NCBI RefSeq assembly: GCF_029369745.1
Contig: NZ_CP120210.1
Span: 868,001 to 932,000, forward strand
DNA from: Amycolatopsis sp. QT-25
GTDB lineage: Bacteria > Actinomycetota > Actinomycetes > Mycobacteriales > Pseudonocardiaceae
DNA: 64,000 bases
Reading direction: 5' to 3'
Shown here one piece after another: positions 9,889 through 20,200 of the stretch (positions are counted from its first letter, which is position 1; every line of letters begins with the position of its first letter). The notes beneath the pieces were generated by a model, which saw nothing but the letters and a program-made list of their open reading frames with translations, was not told the DNA's origin and did no database searches. Both the position numbers and the translations under genes were made by a program.

Positions 9889-10722
9889 TCACCGAAGTGG
9901 TCCGACCGCGAGCTGTCGGTAGTCGGCCGCGATCCGCGTCAGATGCGAGCAGGCGATGTCGCCGTAAGTGGCGTAACGCTCGACTTCGGTGAAGTTCTTC
10001 TCGTAGTCGGTGACTTCGCGTTCGTCCGTGACGAGCGCGGTGGCCGTCTGCGTGCCGAGGAGCACCGCCCGCGAGTCGTAGATGTCGAAACCGTGGAGTA
10101 CGGGGACCGACACCGGCGTGGTCCACGGGATGACGCCGAGCCGCACCCTGCCGTGCCGGGACATCTCGATGAGATGGCCGAGCTGGGCCAGCATGGTCGC
10201 CGCGCCACCCATGTTCCAGCGCAGGGCGCCTTCGGTGAGCACGAAGTGGAACTGGCGGTCCGAGTCGAGGATCCGCTGGCGCTCCAGCCGGGCCTCGACG
10301 GTCTGGTCGCGTTCGTCCGGCGGCAGGGAATCGCCGAACAGCGCGGTGACGTAGTCGCGGGTCTGGAGCAGGCCGAACACGATGGTCGGCTGGAAACTGC
10401 GGATGCGGGCGGACGCCGTCTCGATCTTGCCGATGCGCTGCTGCATCCGCCAGGCGCCGCGCTGGAGGACGACGCGGGCGGACGACGCCTCTTCACGGAG
10501 GTCCCGCGTGATCGCGACCAGCGCCCGCCGGACCTTCGCGGGTGCGCGGTAGGCCCGGCACAGCGCGACGACCTGGTCCTCGGTCGGCATGAACGCGCCG
10601 GTTTCGACACGGGAGACCTTCGATTGGCTGAGACCGGTGAGCCTGGCCGCTTCGGTGCCGGACAACCCGGCGGCTTTGCGCAGACGGCGCAACTCGGCGG
10701 AAAGCTGATCCTGGTTCGTCAC
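9889..10722 (-). CDS. XRE-family HTH regulator with DUF5753 (Scr1-type)
   Basis: 277 residues from the GTG at 10722 (VTNQDQLSAELRRLRKAAG). Residues 5-65 form a helix-turn-helix (GLSGTEAARLTGLSQSKVSRVETG), and about 95-270 form a DUF5753 domain (ARIRSFQPTIVFGLLQTRDYVTALF, RLERQRIL, HFVLTEGALRW, HGFDIYDS). These proteins pair with DUF397 proteins; here the partner is 198 bp downstream at 9485-9691. NCBI names the class Scr1 family TA-system antitoxin-like regulators. It probably controls its own small operon. Confidence 0.87.
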   Translation of the reverse strand: MTNQDQLSAELRRLRKAAGLSGTEAARLTGLSQSKVSRVETGAFMPTEDQVVALCRAYRAPAKVRRALVAITRDLREEASSARVVLQRGAWRMQQRIGKIETASARIRSFQPTIVFGLLQTRDYVTALFGDSLPPDERDQTVEARLERQRILDSDRQFHFVLTEGALRWNMGGAATMLAQLGHLIEMSRHGRVRLGVIPWTTPVSVPVLHGFDIYDSRAVLLGTQTATALVTDEREVTDYEKNFTEVERYATYGDIACSHLTRIAADYRQLAVGPLR

Positions 10723-10807
10723 GCACGGCTTTCTGAGGGCGGATCCGGTCGGCAGGACTGTCACCCTAGTCCGCGGAAACCGGATCCGCGCCGTCCGACG
10801 GGCCGCG

Positions 10808-11025
10808 TCAGCGAGGAAGCGCCGAAGCCCGCCACGCGCCTTCGCCGGGGGCGAGCGGGGCCCGCACGAGCGAAGTCTTGTCCGCCCACCACGAATTCCG
10901 TTTCGGCGCCGGTTCCGGCGCTCGCGCACCGGCCGCCACCGCCGCGACGACGGCGGTCAGCGCGGCGAGTTCGGCGTCGTCCGGATTGCCCCGGACGACT
11001 TTCAGCAGCGGGGTTTCTGCCGCGC

Positions 11026-11029
<4 letters not shown>
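10808..11029 (-). CDS. accE: Acyl-CoA carboxylase epsilon subunit
   Basis: 73 residues from a GTG at 11029 whose bases overlap the stop of accD5 (four-base overlap), so translation is coupled. The sequence [23 protein letters not shown] at the start and [22 protein letters not shown] at the end are the epsilon signature. The subunit is found only in actinomycetes and stabilises or stimulates the alpha-beta complex of propionyl/acetyl-CoA carboxylases. It pairs with accD5 here and accA3 at 1207-3000. Confidence 0.88.
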
Positions 11030-12672
<1,643 letters not shown>

Positions 12673-12829
12673 GAAACCGCAGCCTAGCTACTCGACGGTC
12701 ACTTCGCGTGTGGCGTAGGCAACGTCCTTCACCGGAGTGATACCGGTACCGCCGGTACCGCGTACCCCTGACGCCACACCTGAGACACGGTCGATTCCGA
12801 GCCGAGTCGCCACTGTCGCCCGACCCGGC

Positions 12830-13492
12830 CTACAGCAAGGCGCGTACCAGGCCCGACTCGTAGGCCGCGATGACCAGCTGTGCCCGGTCCCGTGCCGCGA
12901 GTTTGTGCAGGAGGTGGCCGATATGCGTCTTCACCGTCGCCAGCCCCAGGTGCAGTGTTGCGGCGATCTCGTCGTTCGACAGGCCGCGCGCGATCAGGCC
13001 CAGGACCTCGCGTTCGCGTGCGGTGATGTTGTCGAGCGAGGCCGCGACGCGCCGGCCGGGTTCGGGCAGCCGGGCGAACTCGGCGATGAGCCTTCGCGTG
13101 ATCGAAGGGGCGAGCAGCCCTTCGCCCGCCGCGACGACCCGGATCGCGTTGAGCAGTTCGGCGGGCGGGGTGTCCTTCAACAGGAATCCGCTGGCGCCCG
13201 CGCGCAGGGCCGAATAGACGTAGGCGTCGAGGTCGAAGGTCGTCAGCATCAGCACGTGGACGCCTTCGGTGGCGGACGACGCGCAGATCCGCCGGGTCGC
13301 TTCGATCCCGTCCAGTTCCGGCATGCGGACGTCCATCAGCACGACGTCGGGGCGCTCCCGCCCGGCCAGTTCCGCCGCCTCCGCGCCGTCGCTCGCCTCG
13401 CCGACGACTTCGAGGTCCGGCGCGCTGTCGACGAGCACGCGGAAACTGCCGCGCAGCAACGCCTGGTCGTCGGCGATCAGTACGCGGATCAT
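12830..13492 (-). CDS. NarL/LuxR-family response regulator
   Basis: 220 residues. Receiver domain 1-120 with acidic pair DD (IADDQ), phospho-accepting Asp in VVLMDVRMPELDG, Thr/Ser switch region LMLTTFDLD and conserved Lys in LLKDTPP; then a LuxR-type HTH (about 150-215: NITAREREVLGLIARGLSNDEIAATLHLGLATVKTH, in pieces). It overlaps by four bases the histidine kinase gene at 13489-14640, its evident partner. The target genes are not shown; nothing is co-directional immediately downstream except accD5. Confidence 0.92.
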   Translation of the reverse strand: MIRVLIADDQALLRGSFRVLVDSAPDLEVVGEASDGAEAAELAGRERPDVVLMDVRMPELDGIEATRRICASSATEGVHVLMLTTFDLDAYVYSALRAGASGFLLKDTPPAELLNAIRVVAAGEGLLAPSITRRLIAEFARLPEPGRRVAASLDNITAREREVLGLIARGLSNDEIAATLHLGLATVKTHIGHLLHKLAARDRAQLVIAAYESGLVRALL

Positions 13493-14640
13493 CGTGTCCC
13501 CACTTCCTTGGCGGCGTACGGCAGCCGGGCGAACACCCGGAATCCCCCGGCGGGCAGCGGGCCCGCTTCGAAGTCACCACCGTAGACGGCGACGCGTTCC
13601 CGCATGCCGATCAAGCCGTGCCCGCCGCCGATCGACGGCGAGCCTTCGCCGCGCCCGTCGTCGACGATCTCGACGCTGACCTCGCCGGGGCCTTCGGTGA
13701 TCGTGACCCGGCAGGCCGACGGTCCCGCGTGCTTCACGACGTTGGTCACCGCCTCCTGGGTGATGCGGTAGACCGAAAGCGCGACCCCTTCGGGGAGGTC
13801 GTCCACCGCCTCGCCGGACAGTTCGACGCGGACCCCGGCCTGTCCGGCGCGTTCGGCCAGGGTTCGCAGATCGGCGAGTTTCGGCGCGGGCCCGAGCGCC
13901 GCTTCGGGCGTCCCGTCTCCCGAGCGGAGGACACCGAGCATCCGCCTGAGTTCGACGAGGGTTTCGCGGCTGGTGAGCTCGATGACCCGCAACGCTTCGC
14001 GGGCTTCTTCGGGCTGTTCCCGCGCGACGTGGTTGCCGACGGCCGCCTTGACCGCGATCAGGCTCATGCTGTGCGCGACGACGTCGTGCATCTCGCGCGC
14101 GATGCGCAGCCGTTCGTCGGAAACCGCCTGCTCGGCTTGGGTTTCGGCGAGTTGCGCCAGGTTCGCGCGCCGTTGCCGCGCCATCCAGCCCAGCGCCCAG
14201 GACCCCGCCACCCCGCCACCGGCGAAGGCCGTCGACACGATCGTGTTCGGCCCGAGCCGCAGAAGCTCGAAGATCATGACGACCGCCAGGCCGAGACCCA
14301 TCGCGGTCAGCGAGCGGGCCCGCGGGTGTTCCAGTGCCACGGTGGACAGGGCGCACGCGGTGGCCACGAGCGCGGCCGGGCCCAGTCCGCTGCCGGCGAG
14401 CATGGCCGGGATCAGGCTGCCGAGGCCGAGGCCGTAGGCGATCAGGGGCCGGTGGCGCCGCAGCGCGATCGCGATCCCGCTGGCGGCGACCGTCGCCCAG
14501 GCGAGCCACATCGGGAGGGGGACGAGGAACGTCCAGGTCCGGGCGGCGAGGTTCCCGCCGACGGCCACGACGAGCACCACCGCGACGAGCGCGTCGATCG
14601 TGTACGCCACCCGTTGCGGGAGCGACGACGGCTGTTTCAT
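13489..14640 (-). CDS. Two-component sensor histidine kinase (HisKA_3 type)
   Basis: 383 residues. Several hydrophobic segments in residues 12-160 form a membrane sensor with no large outer domain; then the dimerisation motif with the phospho-accepting His in REMHDVVAHSMSLIAVKAAVG, and an HATPase_c domain (ITQEAVTNVVKHA, EIVDDGRGEG, GGHGLIGMRERVAVYGG). This is the usual partner class for NarL-type regulators. The pair is transcribed kinase first, regulator second. The stimulus is probably membrane-related, as for LiaS/DesK-like kinases, but this is inference. Confidence 0.9.
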   Translation of the reverse strand: MKQPSSLPQRVAYTIDALVAVVLVVAVGGNLAARTWTFLVPLPMWLAWATVAASGIAIALRRHRPLIAYGLGLGSLIPAMLAGSGLGPAALVATACALSTVALEHPRARSLTAMGLGLAVVMIFELLRLGPNTIVSTAFAGGGVAGSWALGWMARQRRANLAQLAETQAEQAVSDERLRIAREMHDVVAHSMSLIAVKAAVGNHVAREQPEEAREALRVIELTSRETLVELRRMLGVLRSGDGTPEAALGPAPKLADLRTLAERAGQAGVRVELSGEAVDDLPEGVALSVYRITQEAVTNVVKHAGPSACRVTITEGPGEVSVEIVDDGRGEGSPSIGGGHGLIGMRERVAVYGGDFEAGPLPAGGFRVFARLPYAAKEVGTR

Positions 14641-14847
14641 ACGGCGAACTTAGCCGGACGGGTGGCGCGTGCGCGTCCGTCCGGTGGAGGTCATCCCCAG
14701 GATGGAGATCCTTCAGCTTCTCGCGCCAACTTCGCGGCGCCGCAGGAATGACATCGCCCTGTCCGGCCGGGACGGTGCACGGCTCCCGCCTGATGTGCCT
14801 CGCGAAGAATAGAACCGTGCCGTAGTACTTCGGTCAGCCAAGTCCGC
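14641..14847. other. Intergenic region upstream of the kinase gene
   Basis: Holds the presumed promoter of the kinase/regulator pair. No protein-like frame or clear hairpin seen. It runs into the 21-bp repeat cluster that begins at 14848. Confidence 0.5.
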
Positions 14848-15003
14848 ACTCGCGTGATCGAAGCCGTAACTCGCGTGATTGGAGCCGTAACTCGCGTGAT
14901 CGAAGCCGTAACTCGCGTGATTGGAGCCGTAACACCGAGTTCGCCGCCTGATCACGCGAGTTACGCCTTCAAACACGCGAGTTCCGTCTCCACTCACGCG
15001 TGT
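14848..15003. repeat. 21-bp-period ACTCGCGTG repeat cluster with inverted arm
   Basis: Four direct units of 21 bp (core ACTCGCGTGAT, spacer alternating CGAAGCCGTA and TGGAGCCGTA) are followed, after a short spacer, by units in the opposite orientation (CACGCGAGTT cores, again 21 bp apart), ending inside the 3' end of the 14994-15773 gene. The open reading frames through this region are repeat artefacts. Related clusters lie at 8918 and 36182. Confidence 0.85.
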
Positions 15004-15773
15004 TCGCCCTTCACGTGGACGTCGAGTCCGTTCCGGCCGGGGGCGAGGTCGTCACCCAGGACCAGCTCGTCGTCGTAGTCGCCGCCGTTCTGGTGACGGA
15101 ACGGGATCGGGTCGCGAGTGGACAGTGTCCGCAGCCGTTCGCGCAGTACCTCGGCGGCGGCCTCGTACTGCTCGGGGGAAACGCGGTCGGCGCCGCAGAT
15201 CGTCAGCGGCGGGAGCACGGACATCCCCGCGTACCACAGGGTTCCGTGCTGTACCGGGAACAGCAGCTCGCCGAGTTCACCGTTCACGCCGCGCGGTCCG
15301 ATCGTGGCCTCCGGCGCGCCCGCGGTGAGCACGACCAAGGCGCGTTTCCCGGCCAGCACCCCTTCGCCATAGCGCGCTGTCCGGCCGTCGGGACGTCGGA
15401 CACCGTAGGCGAACCCCTTGACGAAAACGCGGTCGAACCAGCCCTTGAGGATGGCGGGCATTCCGTACCACCACAGGGGGAACTGGATGATCACCGCGTC
15501 CGCCCACGCCAGTTTCCCGTGCTCGGCGCGGATGTCCTCGCCGAGTTCGCCGGTCTCGAAGGCGTGCTTCGACGTCGAGCCGACGACGAGCCGGTCCGTG
15601 GAGGCGGCCCGGCCGAAGTCGTCGGCGTCGACGACGGCCTTCCACTTCATCGCGTACAGGTCGGATTCCCGGACGTCGGCGCCCTGGGCGCGAAGAGCGC
15701 GTACGCCTTCGTCGCGCAATGAGCCGCCGAGGGAACGGGGTTCCGGATGGGCGAAGATCCACAACACGTTCAT
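14994..15773 (-). CDS. NAD(P)H-dependent flavin oxidoreductase, MdaB/NQO1-like
   Basis: 259 residues from the ATG at 15773 (MNVLWIFAHPEPRSLGGSLRDEG). Flavodoxin-like fold: FAHPEPRSLGGSL is the FMN/FAD phosphate loop, and FPLWWYGMPAILKGWFDRVF is the hallmark of the NQO1/MdaB/KefF group. The enzyme reduces quinones or electrophiles with NAD(P)H, usually as protection. It is divergent from a GlxA-type regulator (15844), with 70 bp between, so that regulator probably controls it. The 3' end reads into the repeat cluster, so the last residues may be variable. Confidence 0.88.
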   Translation of the reverse strand: MNVLWIFAHPEPRSLGGSLRDEGVRALRAQGADVRESDLYAMKWKAVVDADDFGRAASTDRLVVGSTSKHAFETGELGEDIRAEHGKLAWADAVIIQFPLWWYGMPAILKGWFDRVFVKGFAYGVRRPDGRTARYGEGVLAGKRALVVLTAGAPEATIGPRGVNGELGELLFPVQHGTLWYAGMSVLPPLTICGADRVSPEQYEAAAEVLRERLRTLSTRDPIPFRHQNGGDYDDELVLGDDLAPGRNGLDVHVKGEHA

Positions 15774-15843
15774 CCGTCCACCGTCGCGCGGTCCGTCGGC
15801 CGACGCGAGTGGCCCGATGGCCAATATGTGCAAGAATCGAGCC

Positions 15844-16827
15844 ATGAGCTTTTCCGGGCATCCCGGCCGCCACCGGGTCGCCGTGCTGGTCCGGCACGGA
15901 ATGCTGGTGATGGAGCTGGGCATCGTCATCCGGCTCTTCGGCACGGCCGAAGCGGCCGACGGCGAGCCGCTCTACGAGGTCGTCACCTGCACGCCGGAAC
16001 CCGGCCGGATCCGGACCGACGCCGACGTCACCATCTCGGTCCCGCTCGGTCCGGAAGTGCTGGCCGAGGCCGACACCGTGGTCATCCCGGCCTCGTCCAC
16101 CGAATACGAACCCTCGGGGCACGACCTCACCGCACCGCTCGCGCGGGCGCTGGAGCTGATCCGGCCGGACGCCAGGATCGCGTCGATCTGCACGGGTGCG
16201 TTCGTGCTCGCCGCCGCCGGACTGCTCGACGGCCGGAAGGCGACCACGCACTGGCGTTCGGCGCTGGACTTCCAGGCGAAGTTCCCGAAGGTCGACCTCG
16301 ACCCCGACGTGCTCTACACCGACGACCGGAACGTTCTGACCGCGGCGGGTGTCGCGTCCGGGATCGACCTCTGCCTGCACATGATCCGGTGCGATCACGG
16401 CGCCGCGATCGCGAACGAGGTCGCACGCGGCACGGTCGTCTCACCGCATCGCGAGGGTGGGCAGGCGCAGTTCATCCGGCGGCCGGTACCGGAGCCACAG
16501 TCCTCGTCGACGGCGGCGGCGCGGGCCTGGGCACTGGAAAACCTCGACCGGCCGCTGACGCTGCGCGAGCTGGCGGCGAAAGAGGCGATGAGCACGAGGA
16601 CGTTCACCCGGCGGTTCCGTGACGAGGTCGGGATTTCGGCGCTGCAATGGCTGACCCGGCAACGGATCGAACGGGCCCGCCAGCTGCTCGAAGAGACCGA
16701 CCTGCCGGTGGACAGAGTCGCCGCCGAAGCGGGCTTCGGCACCGCCGCCTCACTGCGCCAGCACCTACAGGCGGCTTTAGGGGTCTCGCCGAGCGCGTAT
16801 CGGAACACTTTCCGCGAAGCCGTCTAG
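15844..16827 (+). CDS. GlxA-family transcriptional regulator (DJ-1/PfpI plus AraC HTH)
   Basis: 327 residues from the ATG at 15844. Residues 10-185 form a class I glutamine-amidotransferase-like DJ-1/PfpI domain (VAVLVRHGMLVMELGI, with the nucleophile-elbow Cys in ASICTGAFVLAAAGLLDG and TTHW); residues about 222-320 form an AraC HTH (SSSTAARAWALENLDRPLTLRELA and FGTAASLRQHLQAALGVSPSAYR, in pieces). Such regulators sense small molecules through the N-terminal domain. Divergent from the oxidoreductase at 14994-15773, its likely target. Confidence 0.9.
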   Translation: MSFSGHPGRHRVAVLVRHGMLVMELGIVIRLFGTAEAADGEPLYEVVTCTPEPGRIRTDADVTISVPLGPEVLAEADTVVIPASSTEYEPSGHDLTAPLARALELIRPDARIASICTGAFVLAAAGLLDGRKATTHWRSALDFQAKFPKVDLDPDVLYTDDRNVLTAAGVASGIDLCLHMIRCDHGAAIANEVARGTVVSPHREGGQAQFIRRPVPEPQSSSTAAARAWALENLDRPLTLRELAAKEAMSTRTFTRRFRDEVGISALQWLTRQRIERARQLLEETDLPVDRVAAEAGFGTAASLRQHLQAALGVSPSAYRNTFREAV

Positions 16828-16877
16828 AAAGTTGACCGCCTGGTAATTTACCCGGAAATAAGTTCCGGAGGTGGTCA

Positions 16878-17606
16878 GTGACGACAGCGAGGACCCGCGA
16901 GTTCGCCGAACGGCTGCTGTTCGCCGCCGCCGCGATCGGCACGGTGTACTCCGCCAGGACGGGGAACAGAAAGCTGCAACTCGCGACCAAACCGGCCGCG
17001 GTCCCGGTGCTCGCCGCCAGGGTCGCGCGTGCGCGCGGGCTGGCGCCGGGGGAAAAAGGCATGCTCGTCGCCGCGCTGGTCGCGGCGGGGGCGGGTGACC
17101 ACTTCATGGGCAGGTCCGACGAGGACGGCCGGCTGATCCGGGGTGCCGCGTCGTTCGGCGTGATGCAAACGCTGTACTCCGCGCTGCTGTGGCGTCGCGG
17201 CGCTCGTCCGCGCGCGGCGACCGCGCCGCCCCGGCTGGCGGCATGGGCGGCGGCCACCGTCGCGATGGCCTTGCCGAAGCTGTCTCCGGTGTCTTCGCTG
17301 CTTTCGCTCTACGGAGGCCTGCTGAGCACGACGTCGACCCTCGCGGCCGACCCGGTCTTGGCGCCGAAGGCCAAGGTCGCGGGCGGGATGGTGATCCCGT
17401 CGGGTGACCGCCGGACCTGGATCGCCGCCGGCGCGCTGCTGTTCTCCGCGTCGGATCTGGCGATCCTGATCCGACGCGACTTCGTCACCGGCGAGCGGGC
17501 GCGGGCCCATCTCGAGACCTTCGTCCTGACGTCGTACCTCGCCGCACAATGGCTGCTCGTCGAGGGCATGACCGCGGAAGACTGGAAAGGTCGAGCAGCT
17601 ACTTGA
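16878..17606 (+). CDS. YhhN-family membrane protein (lysoplasmalogenase-like)
   Basis: 242 residues from the GTG at 16878, preceded by CCGGAGG. About seven to eight hydrophobic segments. Signatures of the YhhN/TMEM86 family are visible: QLATKPAAVPVL near the start, GDHFMG in the middle and GALLFSASDLAILIRR towards the end. The family hydrolyses the vinyl-ether bond of lysoplasmalogens in animals, and bacterial members have been shown to do so in a few species. Whether this organism has plasmalogens is not known from sequence. Confidence 0.78.
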   Translation: MTTARTREFAERLLFAAAAIGTVYSARTGNRKLQLATKPAAVPVLAARVARARGLAPGEKGMLVAALVAAGAGDHFMGRSDEDGRLIRGAASFGVMQTLYSALLWRRGARPRAATAPPRLAAWAAATVAMALPKLSPVSSLLSLYGGLLSTTSTLAADPVLAPKAKVAGGMVIPSGDRRTWIAAGALLFSASDLAILIRRDFVTGERARAHLETFVLTSYLAAQWLLVEGMTAEDWKGRAAT

Positions 17607-17946
17607 CCAATGCTCGGCAGCACCTCCAGGTATTGGAGGCCGCCGGGCCCCTCCACTCCGAAAAGGCGGACCGGATGCGGACCTGCCGGCTCGATCGTCT
17701 TGGTGGCTTTCTGGACTCCGGCGAAGGGAACCGGTCATGACCGCCGAACACGCCACGTTCACCCTCGAGCGCGTCCACCCCGTGCCGCCGGACCGCGTCA
17801 ACGAGCGGATCGTCCACGCGGGGAAGCTCTCCGGCTGACGTTGATCGAGCAGGGGAACCTACCTCGACGGCCACGAAGAACCGGAGTGGCGGGAACAGGA
17901 CGCCGGCAACTGGCTCGACGACCTGGGGAAGGCATTGTCGGCAGTA
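17607..17946 (+). pseudogene. Remnants of an ArsR-type regulator and an SRPBCC (AHSA1-like) gene
   Basis: Three protein-like fragments lie in order but in broken frames. First, NARQHLQVLEAAGPLHSEKAD and RTCRLD resemble the recognition helix and wing of an ArsR repressor. Second, from an ATG at 17737, FTLERVHPVPPDRV resembles the first strand of an AHSA1/SRPBCC protein and stops after 33 residues (TGA 17836-17838). Third, TYLDGHEEPEWREQDAGNW and LDDLGKAL resemble an SRPBCC C-terminus. ArsR and SRPBCC genes are commonly adjacent and co-transcribed, so this is probably a decayed pair with large internal deletions. Confidence 0.65.
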
Positions 17947-17953
17947 TGAACAC

Positions 17954-19717
17954 ATGCTGACCGCTGAGTCGATCGTCGACAGTCGTGTCCCGTCGCAACC
18001 CGCGCTCTCCCCGGACGGGCGGTGGATCGCCTACCAGGTCGCGACCATCGCGAAGGGAGCCCCCGAGATCTGGCTCGCGGCCGTGGACGGCGGTGAAGAA
18101 CCGCGGAAGCTCGCCGAGGGATCCGCGCCCCGGTGGTCGCCGGATTCCCTCTACTTCCTGCGAGACGGCCGGATCCACTCGGTGGACGGGCCGCTGTTCG
18201 CTTGGCGGAGTGAGATCACCGCCTTCCTGCCGCTGCGCGACCGGATCGTGTTCATCGCCGAAGACGAGACGCCCGCTCCGGCCGTCCGGGTCTGGAGTGA
18301 GAGCCTTCGCCCGGCGCGGCTGCGGAGCTTCGACCCTCGAACCGGTGAAATCACGACCCTGCTCGAAGACCACGTGGCCGACGTCGCCCGCCGTCAGGAC
18401 GACAAGGCGCTCGCCGTGGTGACGTGGCCGACCCCGGAACTCGACCACGGCGGGCTCGAACCCCGGCTCTCCCTGCTGGACCTGGAAACCGGTGAGCAGC
18501 GTGAGCTCGGCCGGGCCTTGGTCGAAGCCGCCGGCCCCGTTTGGTGGCGGGACGAGGACGGCTGGCACATCGCGTATCTCGGGAATCCGGAACTGGTGGG
18601 TGGCCGGGCGGTCGTCGATGTGGCCGTGGAAACGGGGGTGCACCGGAACCTGACCCCGGAATCGGCCTGCCCGATCCTGCTCACGCAGGTCGATTCCGGT
18701 GCTCCCCTGATGCTCGTCGCCGACGGGCTCGACACTGCCCTCCATCGGCTCGGCGACGGCGAAGTGTCGTTCTGGCGCGGGCAAGCCGACGCGCTGGCCT
18801 CGAACGGCGAGATCGTGGTCACCGTCCTGAGCACCGCACATCGGCCGAAAGATGTCCATTGTGGACCTTTGGGCGGAGCGTTGACGCGAGTCAGCGACAC
18901 GGCGCCGGAGTTCACCGGGATTTCGTGGGGCTCGCAGGAACGATTGTCCTACAAGGCGTCCGACGGCCTCGCCTTGGACGGCCTGCTCGTCCTGCCGCCG
19001 GGAAAGACCCGTGCCGACGGGCCTTTCTCGCTGGTCACCGTGGTTCACGGCGGACCGTACGACCGGTACGCGGACCGCTTCATGCTCGGCTGGTTCCCGT
19101 CGGCGCAGTGGCTGGCCCTGGCAGGGCACGCCGTCTTCCTGCCGAATCCCCGTGGTGGACAAGGCCACGGGCACGAATTCGCCGCTTCCGTCGCGGGACG
19201 GGTCGGCCTGGAGGAATGGGGCGATCTCCAGGCCGGGATCGATCTCCTCATCGCCGATGGAACGGCCGATCCGGAGCGGCTCGGGATCGCGGGCGGGAGT
19301 CACGGCGGATACATGACGGCCTGGGCCGTCGGGCAGACCCGGCGGTTCAAGGCGGCGCTGATGGTCGCCGGGATCTGTGACTGGGGAATGCTCGCCGCGA
19401 CCGGTGAACTCGGTCCGCTGGTGGAATCCGCGCATGCCGGGAGTATCGGCTGGGAAGGAACTGGACCGCACCGGCACGATCAGCTCAGCCCGATCTCCTT
19501 CGCGTCGAAGATCGAGACCCCCGTGCTGATCGTGCACGGTGCGGAAGACACGAACGTCCCGTTGTCCCAGGCGGAATTCTTCCACCGCGCGCTACGCCAC
19601 TTCGGCGTCGAACACGACCTCGTCGTCTATCCCGGCGAAGGGCATAAACTCGCCGAACGGGAGCACCAGCTGGACCTGCTCCGCCGGGCTCGCGAGTGGT
19701 TCGCGCGGTTGCTTTAA
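17954..19717 (+). CDS. S9-family peptidase (prolyl oligopeptidase-like serine hydrolase)
   Basis: 587 residues. The N-terminal 350 residues contain TolB/beta-propeller-like repeats (SPDGRWIAYQV, APRWSPDSLYFL, PRLSLLDLETGE); residues about 360-587 form an alpha/beta hydrolase (VTVVHGGPYDRY, NPRGGQGHG, nucleophile Ser in AGGSHGGYMTAW, acid Asp in VHGAEDTNVPL, catalytic His in PGEGHKL). This is the architecture of acylaminoacyl peptidases, which cleave short or modified peptides. No signal peptide, so cytoplasmic. Its stop overlaps the convergent VOC gene by four bases. Confidence 0.9.
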   Translation: MLTAESIVDSRVPSQPALSPDGRWIAYQVATIAKGAPEIWLAAVDGGEEPRKLAEGSAPRWSPDSLYFLRDGRIHSVDGPLFAWRSEITAFLPLRDRIVFIAEDETPAPAVRVWSESLRPARLRSFDPRTGEITTLLEDHVADVARRQDDKALAVVTWPTPELDHGGLEPRLSLLDLETGEQRELGRALVEAAGPVWWRDEDGWHIAYLGNPELVGGRAVVDVAVETGVHRNLTPESACPILLTQVDSGAPLMLVADGLDTALHRLGDGEVSFWRGQADALASNGEIVVTVLSTAHRPKDVHCGPLGGALTRVSDTAPEFTGISWGSQERLSYKASDGLALDGLLVLPPGKTRADGPFSLVTVVHGGPYDRYADRFMLGWFPSAQWLALAGHAVFLPNPRGGQGHGHEFAASVAGRVGLEEWGDLQAGIDLLIADGTADPERLGIAGGSHGGYMTAWAVGQTRRFKAALMVAGICDWGMLAATGELGPLVESAHAGSIGWEGTGPHRHDQLSPISFASKIETPVLIVHGAEDTNVPLSQAEFFHRALRHFGVEHDLVVYPGEGHKLAEREHQLDLLRRAREWFARLL

Positions 19718-20148
19718 CTCCAGTCGGTCTGCGGCTTTCCGGGGATATACGTGCCGAAAGTCCATTCATAGCCTTCGAGATCGTCGACACGGCAACGGTA
19801 GTTGCCCCATTCGGTGTTCTCCGGTTTCCAGACCGGCTTCGCGCCGGCTTCGACGGCGGAAGCGAAGACGGCGTCCACGGCCTCTTGTGTCGGAAGGCTC
19901 ACGTAGAGGCCGTGGCCGACCGTTTCGCCCTTGCGTGCGGGGCGGTCGTAGTTCTCTTCCGCGCTGAAGACGATGATCCCGACTCCGCCGAGCCGCAGTT
20001 CCGCGTGCATGATCAGGCCCCTGTCGTCGGGGAACTCCATGACGGTCTCGAAGCCGAAGGCCCGTTCGAGCCAGCGGAGCGCCTTCGGGGCATCGTGGTA
20101 GGCGAGATAGGAGTGAAGGGAGGCGAGGCGTTCCTGGGTTTCGGTCAT
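19714..20148 (-). CDS. VOC-family (glyoxalase/bleomycin-resistance-like) protein
   Basis: 144 residues from the ATG at 20148 (MTETQERLASLHSYLAYHDA). Single polypeptide with two beta-alpha-beta-beta-beta modules: YHDAPKALRWLERAFGFETVMEFPDDRG-like first half and G-x-G-LYVSLPTQEAVDAVFASAVEAGAKPV second half, ending DLEGYEWTFGTYIP. The pattern matches PhnB/YdeN-like VOC proteins, which bind metal or small ligands; activity is unknown. Convergent with the S9 peptidase and overlapping its stop. Confidence 0.85.
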   Translation of the reverse strand: MTETQERLASLHSYLAYHDAPKALRWLERAFGFETVMEFPDDRGLIMHAELRLGGVGIIVFSAEENYDRPARKGETVGHGLYVSLPTQEAVDAVFASAVEAGAKPVWKPENTEWGNYRCRVDDLEGYEWTFGTYIPGKPQTDWS

Positions 20149-20200
20149 GGGCACAGCCTCGCAACCGATGCGGACAGCCACGGTCCTCGATTCTCGGCGA

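Noticed and set aside
14713-14997. Minus-strand frame with repeated SNHASYG-FDHASYG
   Set aside because: Translation of the 21-bp repeat cluster.
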